The translations under genes and the position numbers were made by a program. Shown here one piece after another: positions 32,573 through 34,645 of a stretch of DNA of 34,645 nt. The notes under the pieces are model-generated. The model was not told the origin of the DNA. It was given only the letters and a program-made list of their open reading frames with translations, and searched no databases. The stretch's first letter is position 1. The number at the start of each line of letters is the position of its first letter. The stretch comes from an uncultured Oscillospiraceae bacterium. GTDB taxonomy: Bacteria > Bacillota > Clostridia > Oscillospirales > Acutalibacteraceae. The stretch lies in contig URYV01000002.1 in NCBI GenBank assembly GCA_900552285.1, positions 1 to 34,645 on the forward strand, given 5' to 3'.

Positions 32573-33778
32573 ATGAAAGTTCTTGTTGTAAACGCAGGAA
32601 GCTCGTCCCTTAAATATCAGCTTTTTGATATGACCGACGAAAGCGTGCTTGCAAAAGGTATTGCCGAGCGTATCGGAATCGGCGGAATTATCAGCGGAAA
32701 GACCCACGACGGCCGTTCCTATAAGTATGAAATCGAAATGAACGACCACATCGCCGCATTCAACGAGGTTCAGAAAAACCTTGTATCGGGCGAATGTGCC
32801 GTTATCAAGGATATGAGCGAAATATCTGCCGTCGGCCACCGCGTGGTTCAGGGCGGCGCCCTGTTCGACAAGTCGGTGCTTGTTGACGAGAAGGTTATGG
32901 AAGGCATCGAAAGCCTTATCGATCTTGCTCCTCTTCACAACGCCGCCCACCTCATGGGTATTCGTGCCTGCCGCGAGGTTCTCGGCACCGATGTTCCCGA
33001 GGTTGTCGTGTTTGATAACTGCTTCCACCTGACCATGCCTCCCGAGGCTTATATGTTCGCCGTTCCCTATGAATATTATGAAAAATACAAGGTTCGCCGC
33101 TACGGTTTCCACGGAACCTCCCACCGCTATGTTTCGGCCCGTTACAGCGAGCTGACCGGCAAAAGCCTTGAGGGACTTAGGCTCATCACCTGCCACCTGG
33201 GCAACGGTTCTTCCATAACCGCCATTAAGGACGGTAAGGTTATCGATACCAGCATGGGTCTCACTCCCCTTGACGGATTCATGATGAGCACCCGCAGCGG
33301 AACCCTCGATCCTTCGGTCGTTACCTTCATGGCCGAAAAGGAAAACATTTCCCCCAAGGATATGTCCAACCTTCTTAACAAAAAATCCGGCGTGCTCGGC
33401 ATTTCCGGAAAATACAGCGACGACCGCGATTTGACCAAGGCCTGTGCCGAGGGCGACGAAAGAGCCATTCTTGCCCGCGATATGCAGTTCTATCAGATCA
33501 GAAAGTGCATCGGAAGCTATATTGCCGCTCTCGACGGAATCGACGCCATCGTCTTTACCGGCGGTATCGGCGAAAATGCTCCCCACCTTCGCGAGAACAT
33601 CCTCACCCACATGAATTACTACGGCGTGAAGATCGACGTTCCTTTCAACAAAACCGTATGGCACGGCATGGAGGAGCAAATCTCCACTCCCGATTCCAAG
33701 GTTGACGTTTGGGTTATTCCCACCAACGAGGAGCTTGTTATCGCAAGAGATACCAAGAAAATCGTTGACGAACTTTAA
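32573..33778 (+). CDS. ackA: Acetate kinase
   Basis: A 401-residue acetate kinase, full length, which makes ATP from acetyl phosphate in anaerobic fermentation. The ASKHA blocks are clear: VNAGSSSLKYQLF at the N-terminus, HRVVQGG, YGFHGTSHRYV, CHLGNGSS, MGLTPLDGFMMSTRSGTLDP and FTGGIGENA. AAAAGGAG lies 7 bases before the ATG. Strong codon bias fits high expression. No phosphotransacetylase gene is adjacent; a small membrane protein gene follows after 18 bases. Confidence 0.98.
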   Translation: MKVLVVNAGSSSLKYQLFDMTDESVLAKGIAERIGIGGIISGKTHDGRSYKYEIEMNDHIAAFNEVQKNLVSGECAVIKDMSEISAVGHRVVQGGALFDKSVLVDEKVMEGIESLIDLAPLHNAAHLMGIRACREVLGTDVPEVVVFDNCFHLTMPPEAYMFAVPYEYYEKYKVRRYGFHGTSHRYVSARYSELTGKSLEGLRLITCHLGNGSSITAIKDGKVIDTSMGLTPLDGFMMSTRSGTLDPSVVTFMAEKENISPKDMSNLLNKKSGVLGISGKYSDDRDLTKACAEGDERAILARDMQFYQIRKCIGSYIAALDGIDAIVFTGGIGENAPHLRENILTHMNYYGVKIDVPFNKTVWHGMEEQISTPDSKVDVWVIPTNEELVIARDTKKIVDEL

Positions 33779-33796
33779 TCAAAGGAGAGGAAATAA

Positions 33797-33994
33797 ATGC
33801 TGAATTTCCTTTTAAATCCGGTGACGGGCGATCAGGGACTTAATCCCATCGTCATCATTGCGGCCGTGGTGGCCGTGCTGCTTGTGGTTTTCCTCCTTGT
33901 CTGGCCGAAAATTTCCAAAAAGGACGAGCCTTCCGACGACGAAAGCAATGCTTCGGAAAACGGCGGTTCCTCCGACGACGGTTCGGAAAACTGA
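33797..33994 (+). CDS. Small membrane protein with an N-terminal NPxTGD motif
   Basis: A 65-residue protein that I cannot name. It starts MLNFLLNPVTGDQG, followed by a hydrophobic segment (about 15-38), Lys residues (KISKK) and an acidic Ser/Asp/Glu/Asn tail. NPVTGD plus hydrophobic stretch plus basic residues is the order of a sortase sorting signal, but here it stands at the N-terminus rather than at the end of a long protein. AAAGGAG about 9 bases upstream and its position 18 bases after ackA indicate a real gene in the ackA transcript. It is followed by a terminator. Confidence 0.75.
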   Translation: MLNFLLNPVTGDQGLNPIVIIAAVVAVLLVVFLLVWPKISKKDEPSDDESNASENGGSSDDGSEN

Positions 33995-34009
33995 GTCAAT
34001 ACAATAATG

Positions 34010-34046
34010 AAACCCGACGGTTGAAATTCAGCCGTCGGGTTTTGTG
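34010..34046. terminator. Terminator between the ackA operon and the phosphatase gene
   Basis: AAACCCGACGG (34010-34020) pairs with CCGTCGGGTTT (34032-34042), followed by TGTGTTTTT. The reverse flank is weaker (TTCATTATTGTATTG), so it mainly serves the plus strand. Confidence 0.85.
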
Positions 34047-34049
34047 TTT

Positions 34050-34645
34050 TTATATTTCATTATAAAGAGCCGCCGCGTCGGACACAATAAGGGTTGCGCC
34101 GCTGTTTATGAGAACATCTCGGTCGCGAAATCCCCAGTCGACGGCAATGCAGTCCATTTGCGCGTTTTTCGCGGTGGCCACGTCGACCTCCGAGTCGCCT
34201 ATGTAAACCGCCGCTTCTTTCGGCGTGTCAAGCACTCTTAATACCTCGTTTACCGAGTCGGGGCAGGGCTTTTTTCTTACCCCCTGTTTTTCGCCGACGG
34301 CATAATCAAAAAGTCCGTCGAAATATTTTTTCACAAGTGTCTGCACGGCATAGTCGGCCTTGTTTGACACCACGGCGGTCTTGACCTTTTGCTCCTTAAG
34401 CTTTTTGAGCAGCTCGTCTATTCCGTCATAGCTTTTGGTGTTGTCGTTGCAGTGAACGGCGTAGTGTTCGTTAAAGACTTCGAACATTTCGTCTATTGTC
34501 TTTTCGTCGGTGCCCTTTGGAGCGGCGCGGATGATGAGATTTCTGATTCCGTTGCCCACAAATCTTCTTACCTCGTCGAGGGTTCTTTCCTGCTCCGTCA
34601 CACAGTCAACGGTCTTCGGAACATCCGGCAGCTTCTCAGCCTCAC
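34050..34645 (-). CDS. Phosphoglycolate-phosphatase-like HAD hydrolase, N-terminus beyond the window
   Basis: About 198 codons of a Gph/PpaX-like HAD hydrolase are visible. Recognisable are RTLDEVRRFVGNG in the cap domain, motif II AVVSNKAD, motif III KKPCPDS and motif IV YIGDSEVDVATAKNA. The nucleophile motif DxDGT is expected some 30-35 residues before RTLDEV and so lies just off the right edge; an in-frame GTG at 34601 is internal and not a credible start. The 19 residues nearest the edge match the family less well than the rest, so an error near the end of the sequence is possible. Substrate could be phosphoglycolate or another small phosphomonoester. Confidence 0.85.
   Translation of the reverse strand, partial: EAEKLPDVPKTVDCVTEQERTLDEVRRFVGNGIRNLIIRAAPKGTDEKTIDEMFEVFNEHYAVHCNDNTKSYDGIDELLKKLKEQKVKTAVVSNKADYAVQTLVKKYFDGLFDYAVGEKQGVRKKPCPDSVNEVLRVLDTPKEAAVYIGDSEVDVATAKNAQMDCIAVDWGFRDRDVLINSGATLIVSDAAALYNEI

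Noticed and set aside
1..34645. CRISPR arrays, prophage, insertion sequences, defence islands
   Set aside because: No repeat-spacer pattern, transposase, integrase, phage structural gene or restriction/toxin gene was recognised on either strand.

Overview
The window looks like a contig from an anaerobic, low-to-mid-GC Clostridia genome, probably a gut Oscillospirales-type bacterium. The evidence is the gene content and signals: SigA-type promoters with 16-17 bp spacers, AAGGAG ribosome sites, frequent GTG starts, a ferredoxin-thioredoxin-reductase-like protein beside thioredoxin, acetate kinase, TmcAL, RecD2, two U32 proteins, and intracellular mannosidases without signal peptides. This placement is inference, since there is no rRNA. 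Both ends cut a gene: tRNA-Phe on the left and a Gph-like phosphatase on the right. I see no phage, insertion sequence, integrase or CRISPR array. Genes are tightly packed and no gene-free stretch exceeds 300 bases; the longest gaps (about 185-225 bases) hold promoters, leaders and terminators.

Layout. 1-214: tRNA-Asp and tRNA-Phe on the minus strand behind a consensus promoter. 254-2954: minus-strand operon of a 5'-truncated nadA, mnmA and a threonine-aldolase-like gene. At about 2955-2970 the nadA fragment abuts head-to-head a Clp ATPase that also lacks its normal N-terminus, which is either a deletion scar or an assembly join. 5023-8961: minus-strand comF and two U32 genes (RlhA-like and TrhP-like). 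9061-18226: plus-strand mannoside locus with GH38, GH92, a second GH38-like gene and a HAD hydrolase. 18281-20932: a small cysteine-rich membrane protein and recD2. 20991-24379: minus-strand beta-CASP nuclease, LacI-family regulator and cyclophilin lipoprotein. 24467-27543: gltX, sfsA and an SGNH hydrolase. 27588-30592: a polar amino acid ABC transporter and a LysE-family exporter. 30644-32458: minus-strand tmcAL, FTR-like protein and thioredoxin. 32477-33994: acetate kinase and a small membrane protein. 34050-34645: partial phosphatase.

How the genes fit together. The mannoside locus should act on imported alpha-mannosides in the cytoplasm: the GH92 keeps the residues of an alpha-1,2-mannosidase and the first GH38 has a complete active site. 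The second GH38 carries Thr where the family has its nucleophile and zinc-ligand Asp, although the other active-site residues are in register; it is the most unusual protein here. No sugar transporter or mannose kinase is in view. Several other genes serve tRNA: MnmA and the TrhP-like protein modify U34, TmcAL modifies C34 of elongator tRNA-Met, and GltX charges tRNA. Two leaders, gltX and FTR-trx, share a TTAAGCAA inverted repeat close to the predicted transcription start, which may mark a common regulator.
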